Source of the DNA: Ricinus communis
Lineage: Eukaryota; Streptophyta; Magnoliopsida; Malpighiales; Euphorbiaceae
Reading direction: 5' to 3'
NCBI RefSeq assembly: GCF_019578655.1
Contig: NC_063258.1
Coordinates: 24,060,802-24,124,801 of the forward strand
DNA length: 64,000 nucleotides
Shown: positions 47,090 through 58,800 of the stretch, in pieces
Position numbering within the stretch: position 1 is the first letter of the stretch
Layout: the number at the start of each line of letters is the position of its first letter
Position numbers and translations under genes: made by a program
Notes under the pieces: generated by a model
Told to the model about the DNA's origin: nothing
The model's database searches: none
The model's input: only the letters and a program-made list of their open reading frames with translations

Positions 47090-48299
47090 ATCTGTTGGAA
47101 TGAGAGGTTTGAGATGATAGAGTTGAGGTTAGTTGAGACATAAGTGTTGAAATAATCGAGATTTTAGAGTTGGGATTAGAGTTCTCTTGAAGTACTCATC
47201 CCGTTGCATGTGGAATAATTTTGTTTAAGCATGGCATGACACATATGTCTTAACATGACACGTATGGTTCGCGTGATTTATTAATTATTTTTAAAATTAA
47301 ATGTATGTGATATTGAAATGTTTGAAACTGTTTTAGATATATGATTTTAACTCACTCTGGTATCGGTCTCCATTTATGTTTTTTCGGATTCGTGATCGTT
47401 AGTTCTCCGCGACTCTTATTCAAGAATCCGACTCCTTCATCATCGGGTGATGTATTTGATTTGGTATGTAAATTGGTAAATCTTAGATTCTCCATGAGTA
47501 GTAATAGTAGATGTATCAGTTGTAAATTTTCTGAGTTTCAGGTCTCGCCTAGTTTTTCTGGCAGACCGAAGTATTTATGTAGAATGTAGCTATTAAGATA
47601 ATTTGTGGTTTTAATAATATTAATTTGAGATGAGATTTGTTTAAATCAGTGAGTGTCAGGCTTACTACGGGTTTCGGTGGCCTTAAGCCTACCCATTCCC
47701 TAGTGCCGGTCACGGGCCCACGGGTGGGGTCGTGACATAAATTAATAGGAATAGTAATAATTAATAAATAGTTATTGATCGGTACTGAGGAAAATAATTG
47801 TAATATAATTTCATCTGCTAGGAAAATAATTAGACAAGAAAGAATAATTATTAATAAGTTGCGAATGATATATTGCTTGACAGAAGGAGATTGAATTTAA
47901 TAAAATTTATTTTTGGAGACTTTAAATGGAAATTATTATGGGTTATGTTGTATGAATTTTCCTGCAAGTTTCAGACCTGTTTTTACGGGGGAAATAGTCC
48001 ATTGTTAGGGAGGTGTGGTCGAATTTTCAATAGAATTAATTAATTGAAGTAGATAGATAATTAAAAGGATTATACTAAAATAATATTAATATTAAAATTA
48101 GATTTTAGATTTAGAATAATAGATGTTGGTTGAGAATTATTAGAAATAAAATTTAAGATTAATTTTAGAGTATGTTTATGTATGGAATTTCAGGGCCGCA
48201 CACTTGAATAGCAGTCTGGATGAATATAGCAGAAAAAATTAAGTGAAGGTTGTGGGCGGTAGTTTCGAGCGCACAACCAAGTGTGTTTAACGACTACGA

Positions 48300-50640
48300 C
48301 ACTATAAGGCTTTTCAATCTAATCGGGAACATGCTAACTAATTATTGAGACTAGAGTGGAGATAAGAGTCGCCACCCGGGTAATCACTGGGACACTTTTA
48401 TTAATGAGTGATGTTTCTGAGATTTCATAAGAAAGCTTGCGTCGTAGAGTCCAAAGATGGATCCGGAAACCAACATCCTTATTTGCGTATATTAGTCTTT
48501 AATTGTATTGTTTAACACGTTACTCCCTATAAATGCAAGCAATTCATAATGCCAAAACAACACACATAATACACCTAAGTCCAGCTCATTTTATTCAACC
48601 CCAACTCATATTTAAGTTATTAATCTAGCTTTACTAGTCAATTATGTATAAGATCCACTTAGTCTAGCCTAATTACCAATTATGCTCTTGAATTACAGCC
48701 TTTAAACTTAATGGACTACTTGTATGAGAAGGCCTATTCATTATGATCTTAACCTTAAATGAGTTCAAACCCTAACTAAACATGTCAAAGCCCGCTAGTC
48801 TACTTGGATTTTAGGATATTAGGCCTAGTTAAGGTTGATTAGGCTTAGACCTCTCAGCAGCGAGAAGCACTCCAAATGGCTCAAGAAGGCGGGAAATAGT
48901 TAAGGAAAAAGTACCCGATTGAATCAGCTCTTTTGAGAAGAATCCCATCCCCACCAGGTAAGGAAACTTGACTAGACTGACAGCCTATTAGATTATCAGA
49001 TTCATGTTGGATCAGTGTTTAGCCCTAAGTCTATGTGGCCCATTTTAATTGATAAATCACATAATCGAATATTTGATTACATACAATAAATAAAAATATA
49101 AATAAAATAAAGCAAAAAGTAAAACCTAATTATTACAACCCGCCTATAAATACAATTGCGAAAAGAAAAAGACCTAAAACTATATAGAAACTAAAAGTAC
49201 ATCAAAAATCGCCAAAAAAACATAAAAAATTTGGACTCTGGCACGAACCATTGATAAGCAATGTGAAGAGTCGCTCGGCTCTAGGGTCCTTAAGCAGATT
49301 TTCATTGATTTTTCCTCAATCGTCAATACAATTTCGCATCCCTAGGCCGAATTTCACATATACAGACATTAAAAATTGATTAGAATGAGAGAAAATAGAT
49401 TAAGAAAATATCAAAATAAAAAAATAGGAGTCGACTAAACAATCAAAATCCTAAATTACTAAAAACCTTAAATATCATAAACTAACAGAAGGCAAATCAA
49501 AACAAAAGAATCATGTATAACAAGTCTAATTACTTAATCATAATGATAAATAAATCTAAATATAAATCCTATAACACATTTCTAATTAAAACTAAAACCT
49601 AAATTGGCAAAACATTAGATCTCAAAAACCCTAAGTTCTTATTATCATATTCAAAACCCTATTATCATGCATATTAATATAAAACCTAATCTAATCATAT
49701 TTATCATAGATCAAAGCTTTAATAATATTTCTAAGAACAAATAATAAAAAATTAATAAAAAGAATGAAAGAGCCAATTTTATGATGAACGTGGATGTATG
49801 GTGGAAGGAACCCTCAAGTTGTCAACGTGAATGTTGGATATGCGAGTCTCCGGCGATAAGGATGCAGTTGAATTGAAAACCGGGCAGGAATCCAATGCTG
49901 GATCTGGCTTAAAGAAACCCTCTATTGATTTAGAAAAAGTTTCCAAAAATGATCTTTCTTCAATAGCTTGTTTCCTAAAATGTTTCTTTCTTCAGTGGCT
50001 TGGATCTTCTAATGACTATTACGATCGACAATGTTTTTCTTTCTTTTTCCTCTAGATTTTCTCTCTGTTCTTTCTTTTTTAGTATCTTTTCTATATTGAT
50101 CTCACTCACGATCGATCTTTAATTCTTGATTCCTTTCCAAAACCTGAAACACCTCTTTTTATTTATAGAGATAGAGTTTCAAAGGAAATCCTAAAAAAAG
50201 ATATATTTTAGGAAAATATCGATAAATATCTCATTTTATTTTTAAAATTTAAATAATTATCGATTAAAGGATGATTATCATCAAGAAAACTTTCTAGAAT
50301 CTGTATCTGACTTGAAATTGTCACAGAAAACTACGTCGGAGTGCAAAAATCTCAATTGGTACTATATAAAGCCGATCAACTCTACACAGAAAAATTTTAT
50401 GAAAAGTTTGCAATTAGGTTTCTAAACTTGTAAAAACTATTGTTTTGACCCTCAAACTTAATTTTTTTAACAAATAGGTCCAAATTGATTTCGAAAAGGT
50501 AATTCTAGTTGGATTAACCTCGATCCTACTCTCAGATTCATCTATCCTTCACCTCCTAAGATCCGAGAAGGCAGTAACTTTCATCATAAATTTTTTTATT
50601 TTTTTCTTGGTATTTAGATTCGAAAAAAGGGTGCTAACAA
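48300..50640. mobile_element. Insertion-like block inside the older LTR, borders unresolved
   Basis: This block interrupts the older LTR. One end carries GAGATAAGAGTCGCCACCCG (about 48360) and the other TTCGAAAAAAGGGTGCTAACA (about 50620-50640). On the minus strand that order gives a TGTTAGCACCC start and a GGTGGCGACTCTT word near the far end, a combination I associate with Ogre/Tat-type LTRs. No target duplication was found and no pol was seen. The plus-strand frame at 49831-50055 is not supported by any family. Confidence 0.4.
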
Positions 50641-51784
50641 AAGTATAGTTGGTCGAGTCCTGCATACTAGGTGAGTGGATAAGCCTATAATAATTTCTTT
50701 TCATTAAAATATTATTTATCTTTATCTTTTATGATTTGTTGAAATATTACTACTGAAGCATGTGTTTTAAATGCAATTTAGAAACTTGATATTTTCTATA
50801 GAAATTGGGAACAAAGAATAATATTTTTAGTTTTTATTTTATATATATGATTATGATTTCGCGTAGTTGGATAAATGAGTACACACTCATTTATATGACC
50901 TATGAGATCACACATTGGACATCGGGTGTAAACTGATTATACTTTTTTTTAGGACAACGCTTAGTATACACATAACCTTTGGTGCATATGCTAAGTGGTG
51001 CCTTTTGAGGGCTTATTGTCTATGCGCGTATGACTAGTTATTTACACTTTGAGTTGCCAGGTGAGACATTTTTACGCCCAAAGTTGTCAGAGATCAATAG
51101 GGTACATCTATATGAGTATATATATTTTTTCAACTGAATTATTTATTTTATTTTTTATTGATTTTTCTTGGTATGATAACATAATTTAATTTAGTAGCGA
51201 AAGTTTTTCCGAATTGATTCAAAATTATGCAGTTATTTGATTTAAGATTAGAAAAGGATTTGTAGTTTTGAATATATATGGAATTGATTCTTTATTTAAT
51301 TAATTTTATAAAATTTTATTTATCCAGATAAAATGTTTTCAATTAAATATTTATGTTTAGAATAATAACAATATTTTCTTTAGCAGAAAAGTCTTTAAGA
51401 ATGGTATAGTATTATACATGTTTATTTCAGTCATTATATTTTTTTTTTTTGCTATTTGTTTATTCTCTCACTGAGTTTTACTCATCCCTATTTTCTCCAC
51501 CAGTGTTATGCAGGATGTTTAAGAGTCGGATCAAACTTGAAGCCGTAGCAGTTAGAGCTTCGAGATGTTAGACTCCATGGTCCGAAAAAATAAAGTCAGA
51601 AACTTGGATGGTTAGGCCGAGTTCGGACAAGACCGTTACGTTAATAATAATATAAAAATAAAATTTTAATTCATGAAATATAATAATTTTCAAACAAAAA
51701 ATTAGAATGAAATGATGAATTAATTAAAAGCTAGCAAATATAAATTTACTATATATAATAATTTATAATTTACATCTTAATCTA

Positions 51785-51803
51785 TAAATAAATAAATAAA
51801 TAA

Positions 51804-51843
<40 letters not shown>

Positions 51844-52390
51844 TTCTAAAACCTAAAATTTCTTTGATATATGTACTAAATTTTTTACACATAAAATTTT
51901 TATTTTCACGTGTGTATTTATTTTGATATACAAAATTTAAGTTTAGGTGTAATTTTATAGTTTTTTCTATTAATTTATTGATTGATAAGTTACGTTTTTA
52001 ATTAAATATTAGCTCTAATCTTAAAAAATAGCATCTTAATTATATTTTAATGTTATATTAACTAATTAATAATTTTCTAACAAAATAATAATATTAATTC
52101 TATCCTAAAAATTAACATATTAGTTATATTAATTAACTAATAAATTAATTTTCATATTAGATAATAATTCTAATTTTAAAAAATAACATCTTAAATTATA
52201 TTTTTAATATTATATTTAATTATAAATTATTTTTGAATATGTATTTTTTAAAAATTAAGAAAATATTTATAAATAACTAATTTATTATTATTTTTAAAAT
52301 ATTATAAATTAATATTAAATATTAGAAAAATTATTAAATTATATATTATGAATTTAATTTTATAATTATGATAATAATAGCATAGTAATA
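51785..52390 (-). repeat. AT-rich dispersed repeat with (TA)n, copy 3 (inverted)
   Basis: Begins with (AAAT)n at 51785-51804 and (TA)n at 51806-51840, then reads as the reverse complement of copies 1 and 2: AAATTTCT, ACACATAAAATTTTTATTTT, ATTAATTTATTGATTGATAA, repeated TTAGATAATAATTCTAA words, and ends in ATTATGATAATAATAGCATA. Orientation is opposite to the other two. Confidence 0.7.
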
Positions 52391-52881
52391 AAGTGAGACT
52401 ACATTTGGAATGGAATATATATACATATTACAATTTGCAAAAGGCCAAAAACAAAATAACAGTAATTGAGAAGGAAAATCATTCAACGGAAAAACGTGGC
52501 ACTTTATCCATATCTCTCTAAATATTAGATCAGAAAATTACCAAACCGCCCTCAGGCATAAGCTGACATGTCGGGGGTTAATGGTGTCCACGTCATGAAA
52601 CCCGCCATCAAGGACAGTTAGGTGAACGTCAAAGAATCAAATCCCAGTTCTCACCAACGAACTTACGAACAAAAGAAAAAAAAAAAAAAAGAAAAGAAAA
52701 AGTCCCAAAATCAAAATTAATCCATCTCTTCAAGCGAAAGCCAAATTTCAATTCTTAACACAAACATCGCATTCAATAAGAAGTTCTTTTTGTTTTGAAA
52801 TAAACAGTTTGATTACTTTTATATCTTTATATCAGACTCTTTCAGTATCCCAAGTTTCTACCTTTTTTTCTTTAATTATTA
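52391..52881 (+). promoter_or_regulatory. Formin upstream region and leader
   Basis: Mixed-composition DNA between the AT-rich repeat and the formin start. It includes an A-rich run (about 52676-52701) and a pyrimidine-rich leader just before the start codon. No single TATA box stands out. Confidence 0.45.
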
Positions 52882-55800
52882 ATGGCATTGTTTCGAAAAT
52901 TGTTCTACAGGAAACCACCTGATGGTTTGCTCGAGATCTGTGAGCGTGTATACGGTGCGTTTTTATTTGTTTACTTGTTTATTTTGTTCTAATTTTGTGT
53001 TTAGTGCTGAAACTCGTGTTCTTTGATTTCGTGTGTAGCTAATGGTTGTGCCTTTTGTCATTAGTTAGAATGAAATTGAATTAGATTCTCGAATTCTGTC
53101 ACTTTGAAAACAGCAACTAGGTTTAGATTTTGAATTTTGACATGATCTAACAGAAGTTACATTTCTGTGTAAAATAGTGTTTGATCACTGCTTTACCACC
53201 GATGCTTGGCAAGAAGAGAATTATAAGAAATATATGAGTGGAATAGTTGGTCAACTTAAACAACATTTTCCTGATGCTTCATTCTTGGCGTTTAACTTCC
53301 GCGAGGGTGAGACACCAAGCCAGCTTGCTCATCTCCTGTCCGAATTTGATATGACCATTATGGAATACCCTCGGCAATATGAAGGTTGCCCGTTGCTTAA
53401 AATGGAGGTGATTCATCATTTCTTAAGATCAGGCGAAAGTTGGCTTTCGCTTGGGCAACATAATCTTCTCCTTATGCATTGTGAAAGAGGCGGTTGGCCT
53501 GTTCTTGCTTTTGTGCTGGCGTCATTACTTATTTATACGAAGCAGTATAGTGGAGAGCAGAAGACTCTCGACATGATATATAGACAGGCTCCTCGTGAGC
53601 TTGTGCACTTTCTGTCACCATTGAATCCTGTCCCTTCTCAATTGAGGTATTTACAATATGTTTCAAGGAGGAACGTGGCTTCAGAATGGCCTCCACTGGA
53701 TAGAACTCTTAAATTGGATTGTGTTATTTTGAGATTTATTCCTAATTTTGATGGATACGGGGGTTGCCGTCCGGTGTTCCGAATTTATGGGCATGCTCCT
53801 TCAGATGAATCGGACAACGTTGTTTGCTTAACTCCTAAGAAAGGAAGAATTATCCGGGCTTATAAGCAGGTAACTCATGTCCTGGTCATTATGTGCTTTA
53901 CTTGCTCATCTTTTGGTTTCTAGTCATCGCTACTCTTGCTGACCTTTAGACGGCAGTATTTTGATATATATCAGTTGTCCTTATTTTTTATATTAGCTTC
54001 AGTTGGAGTTCTTGGAAGGTGGTTTATTTAGGGGGGGCGTTATTTTGTATGAAGATGGGTTTAAGTGGCACTGGGGCTTTATAGAGGACATGGATCTCAA
54101 GGAAAAATAACAGGAATCCAAAATTGCTCCATAACTAAGAATTTCATGCAACCTAATATGAATCAAAGTAGCCTCACAAATGTATAACTGCAAGCTGTGA
54201 ACTTTTAAGCCTCACAATTGTACAACTGCAACAAGATAACCGCATCAAAAAGCTTCAGAATGAATGAATGAAAAACAAGTTGAGAATTAACCAGCATAGC
54301 CAGTTCGTAGGCAATATTTAAGGGACTCAAGATCATTTATTGATGACTCCGGATTTTTCAAGAATACTGAATTGATATTTTTGCGCTTTGCACCTCAAAT
54401 CAGAACAAAAGTACCTTCAGATAAAATGTCATGCCATTAAAAATATTTGCTTTTAGCCCCTTTTATCAATGTGTTGTCTAATCAAACCATATTAGCCAGC
54501 ATGGCCTACTCTCTTTGATCACTTGACACTGCACGATTCAAGTCCTTAGCATAATCAATCCCTTAATTGAAAAATTTTAATTCCTGCACTGATCTTACAA
54601 TTCAATTTCTGCATTACACATTGTGCTTTAGTCTTGGATCCTCACTACAACAAGGTTAGCCTTTTGGGTTGAGTGGGTTTTTGATGGCAGACACCACTTT
54701 GGCTGCCTTAATAAATTATTTCCCATGTTGCTTTTTAATTAAATTTATTTAGTGTAATGATTCTTAATTCTTTATCATCAATTATCCATGGGGATAGTAG
54801 GTAACATCCTGATTGTCGAGGTTATTTATGCTTCAGAACATCTAACTGTGAGACTTTAGTAATTTGGGATGCAAAGTGAAAATATGGCTGAGGTCAAGCT
54901 AAGCCATATCTTTTTATTAGTTTATAGAAGGTGAACTCAAGCGCCTATCCTATCTGAAGAAGGGGTATGAGGATGTATTATTTCATTTTTATCTATTTCT
55001 TATTGGTAATACTTTTGTTTTTATCTCCTTTGATTTGTTTTGCTCCACAAGCCCAGTTGATCCTGCCTCTTATGTGTGGCCATTGAGCATCTTTGTATTA
55101 TATTGCAGACAGAATGTGAGCTAGTTAAGATTGACATCAATTGCCGTATCCAAGGGGACGTTGTGCTTGAGTGTATCAGCTTAAATGATGACATGGAACG
55201 TGAACTGATGATGTTTCGAGCTGTGTTTAACACAGCTTTCATTAGATCAAATATTTTGATACTTAATCGTGATGAAATTGATATATTGTGGGATGCTAAG
55301 AATCAATTTCCAAAGGACTTCAGAGCAGAGGTATAACTCTTTGCCATATTCCGCATAGCCCTTTGTGGCTCCTTTTCTTACTTGGATGTGCATGTGTGCA
55401 CGTTTTCTTTCTTCTAACATGAAGTGTATTATCTGGGTCAAGATTCTTTTCTCAGAGATGGATGCTGCTGATTCCGTTGTTGCAGTAGATTTCCCTGGCT
55501 TAGAGGAAAAGGAAGGTCTACTAGAGGAAGCATTTGTTAAAGTTCATGAGATATTTAACTCTGATGACTGGTCAGGTTCTCAAGCAGATTCTGCAATTAA
55601 TGTGCTTCAACATATTGGCGCATCTAACATTGTCCAAGAAAAGTTTGACATTGATTTGCAACAGGGTCAACTTAGCCCTCTAAGCCCTCGAAAGCTTGAG
55701 ACAAGTCCTAGAAAGCGTCAAGAGAGAAATAAGCACATGGTTGTGGACAGTGGATTAAAGAGTTTCACATTGTCAGCACAAAAGATTGAGTCTGTTCCCT

Positions 55801-58800
55801 CTCCAAAATCATCTCCAGGTGCTGATGTAGTTGAGGTGACTAAACACAAAGACATACGAGTCGACCTTCAACTTCCCATTCAGTCTGATCTCATGTGCAA
55901 ACAACCACCTCAGTTACCCTTAGATTCTGCCATTAAACCTCTAATATACAGTGATGCCTCATCTGGAAATGCTGACATCATTGATAAGATAGTATCGACA
56001 GCTGCCTCAAATCAAAACTTGTTAGTTCCATCAGGAACTGAACCTTTAGAATCCTCAACTGTTTGTTTTTCACCATCAACGCCACCACTGAAACCTGTCA
56101 TGGATTCTAGTGCCTCAAAATCTTTTCCACCTTCATCACCACCTCCTCACCGTCTCTTAACTCTAAAACCAGTAGATCCTTCACCTACCAAAGAGACTGA
56201 AACTTTAGGGGATAAATGTCAGATGTCATCAGACAGCAAGCAACCTGCTCCTGATAACCAGTCAACCTTGCCTCTGCTTCCCACTCCTCCTGTAGTAATA
56301 TCAACACCTCCTCCAGTGCCACCTTTGAGGGAGAACAGCCCCATTAAACCTGGACCTCCCACTCCACCACCTCCTCCAACTCCACCTCTGAAGGAGAACA
56401 CTGCTGTTAGAGCTCGACCCCCTCCGCCCCCTCCTCCTCCACTTCATTCAGGGCAGGCAGCTACTCCAACAGTTTCATCTACGATGCCGCCGCCGCCGCC
56501 ACCTCCGTCCACTTTGTTTTCCAATTCCTCTCATGCTCCTTCTGCACCCCCTCCTCCCCTTCCTTTTGGTAAAGGTCTTTCAAAGATGGGAAGTAATGGA
56601 GATTATAATTTGTCTCAATCTCCATCCCCTGCACCACCCACTCCTGCACCGCCACTCAGTTCCTCCAGCATCAAGGGACGCTTATCTCGTACCATAAGTT
56701 CAAGGAGCCAACAAACCAAAAAGCTGAAGCCATTGCATTGGTTAAAGTTAACAAGAGCTGTCCAAGGAAGCTTATGGGCAGAGGCGCAGAAAAGTGAAGA
56801 AGCCTCCAAGTATGTGCAATCCAAGAGAATATATATCATCTGTTGGAATATGTATTCAGTACCTTTTAAGTCTTATATTCGTTTTGTGTTTGTCACCTTA
56901 TAGGGCTCCAGAGATTGACATGTCAGAGCTTGAGAATCTGTTTTCAGCATCAATATCAAATGCAGATAATAAAAAGAAGTCTATTGTGCGTGGTTTGCCA
57001 GGACCTAAAATTGATAAAGTGCAATTGGTAATCCAATATTGACTCCTTATTTGATGAAGTGCATAATTATATTCTTGTTTTTGTTACTTGAAGGTTTTGT
57101 GCGCCTACATTTTGATTTTACCACATGTACAATCATTGTAATTTTAATTTTTGTGACAATCATTCTTAATCCATATGTTCTACTTCATACTATAAGGATT
57201 CCGTAAGAGGATAAATAACATCTTATTTTTCTTAGTAAAAACTTAACGAAATATTAAACCTTAATCATTTTCAATCTACTGTTTTATGTACTACTTTATA
57301 CTAAGACTTCTATAATATAGGATAAAGTAAAAGCAGACAAGGTGACTTGTTTGCATATTGGGTAGCTCAATTGTTCAATGTCATTTGGACATCAGACATC
57401 TTTAAAATTCATAAGTCACTGGAAATTTTAAAATTTATATCCCAGAGCATTATTTCCTGGAAAATGATATTCAGTTGGTCTATTCTTTTCCTAAATAGCT
57501 GTTATGGACTGCACAGTTTTTGCAATCTAGGAGTGATAAATTGGCGAAGAGTGCATAAAAGAGAATATGATTTATTCCTGTGATCTTTTAAGCTCAGAGA
57601 TTGTATTGTTCAGGTCCTTTTTCTGGGCGATGGACGAAATATTTTATAATAGTTATTGTAGAATTATAGAGAGATTTATGTTTAAAGATCTGTTAGCAAT
57701 ATTAGGGGCTAATATCTAGGAGATCTACAGCTAACAGATCAGTTTTTCTTATCCCATGATTTTAGGAGATTTGGTAGTCTGTTACCAAATCTGTAGATAT
57801 AAGTTTCCTGTTTTATAGCTTTCAGTTTTAGATATATAAAGAGGGGCCTGTAACCTTATTTTTAATATAATGGAATCTTACTCTTTCCTTCCACAAACAA
57901 GATGGTATCAGAGCAATCTCTGAACCCTAATTCCCTCATATGACCAAATACGGGAAACGTGATTCAAGAGCTACCGTTTCCCAAATCACCTCCAATCAGG
58001 AAGCCATGGCTTCCAACAATGATAGTAACCTCATGCCCATTACAGGACACAAACTGAATGGGAACAGCTATCTCCAATGGTCCCATTCCGTAATGATGTT
58101 CATATGCGAAAAGAGCAAAGATGATTATCTCACCGGAGATGCTGCCAAACCAAACAAGACGGATGAAAAGTTCAAAGTCTGGAATGCCGAAAATAATATG
58201 GTCATGTCATGGCTCATTAATTCCATGACAAATGACATTGGAGAAAACTTTCTTCTCTATGAAACAGCAAAGGAGATCTGGGATGCTGCCAAGGAAATAT
58301 ATTCTAACAATGAGAATACATCGGAATTATTCAAGGTGGAAAGTGTTCTTCATGACTTCCGCCAAGGAGAATTAACAGTGACTCAATACTTCAACACTCT
58401 CAATCGGTATTGGCAGCAGCTAGACTTGTTCGAGGAGCACAATTGGAGCTGTCCGAATGATGGAATCAGGTATAGACAAATAATTGAACGGAAAAGAATA
58501 TACAAATTTTTGATTGGATTAAATAAGAACCTTGATGAAGTACGAGGAAGAATTTTAGGATCCAAACCACTACCAAATATCCGAGAAGCTTTTTCAGAAG
58601 TTCGGAGAGAGGAAAGTCGAAAGAAGATCATGATGGGATCTCAAGATTCTATGACAAATCCTGAGAGTTCAGCACTTGTGGTGAGAGGGAATCCATCCAA
58701 CAACAACAGCGATCACAGACCAAAGAAAGGGCGACCATGGTGTGATCATTGTCGACGTCCTGGTCACACCAAGGACAACTGCTGGAAGATTCATGGCAAA

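Larger units (their letters stand above)
45018..47737 (+). mobile_element. Solo LTR (2720 bp) nested in the older LTR, TAAAT target duplication
   Basis: Starts TGTAACACCCGG and ends GGGTCGTGACA, with TAAAT on both sides (45013-45017 and 47738-47742). The last 80 bases closely match the LTR end of the gypsy element at 21989 (GCCTACCCATTCCCTAG, GGTCACGGGCCCAC), so this is a Tekay/Del-like LTR. It holds a (GA)n tract (about 45595-45630), a GC-rich segment (45630-46330) with a chance-looking 262-codon frame, and four copies of a short repeat (46841-47089). No internal gag-pol remains, as expected after LTR-LTR recombination. It is younger than the LTR it interrupts. Confidence 0.85.
42981..51640 (+). 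mobile_element. Old LTR with TTAAT flanking repeat, interrupted by nested insertions
   Basis: Starts TGTAACACCCGTACC and ends GACCGTTACG, where the last base would be A in an intact CA end, giving inverted ends TGTAAC/GTTACG. TTAAT flanks both sides (42976-42980 and 51641-51645). Its left part (for example GAAAGACTAAAGAAAAG, TTGAGGGACCAAG) and right parts (CCTGTTTTTACGGGGG, GGGAGGTGTGGTCGAATTTT) match the nested LTR at 45018-47737 in order, so it belongs to the same superfamily. Removing that nested LTR and the block near 48300-50640 leaves about 3.6 kb, a credible long LTR. No gag or pol was seen. Confidence 0.6.

Noticed and set aside
49831..50055. 74-codon plus frame as a gene
   Set aside because: Inside the insertion block; no domain, no splice partner.
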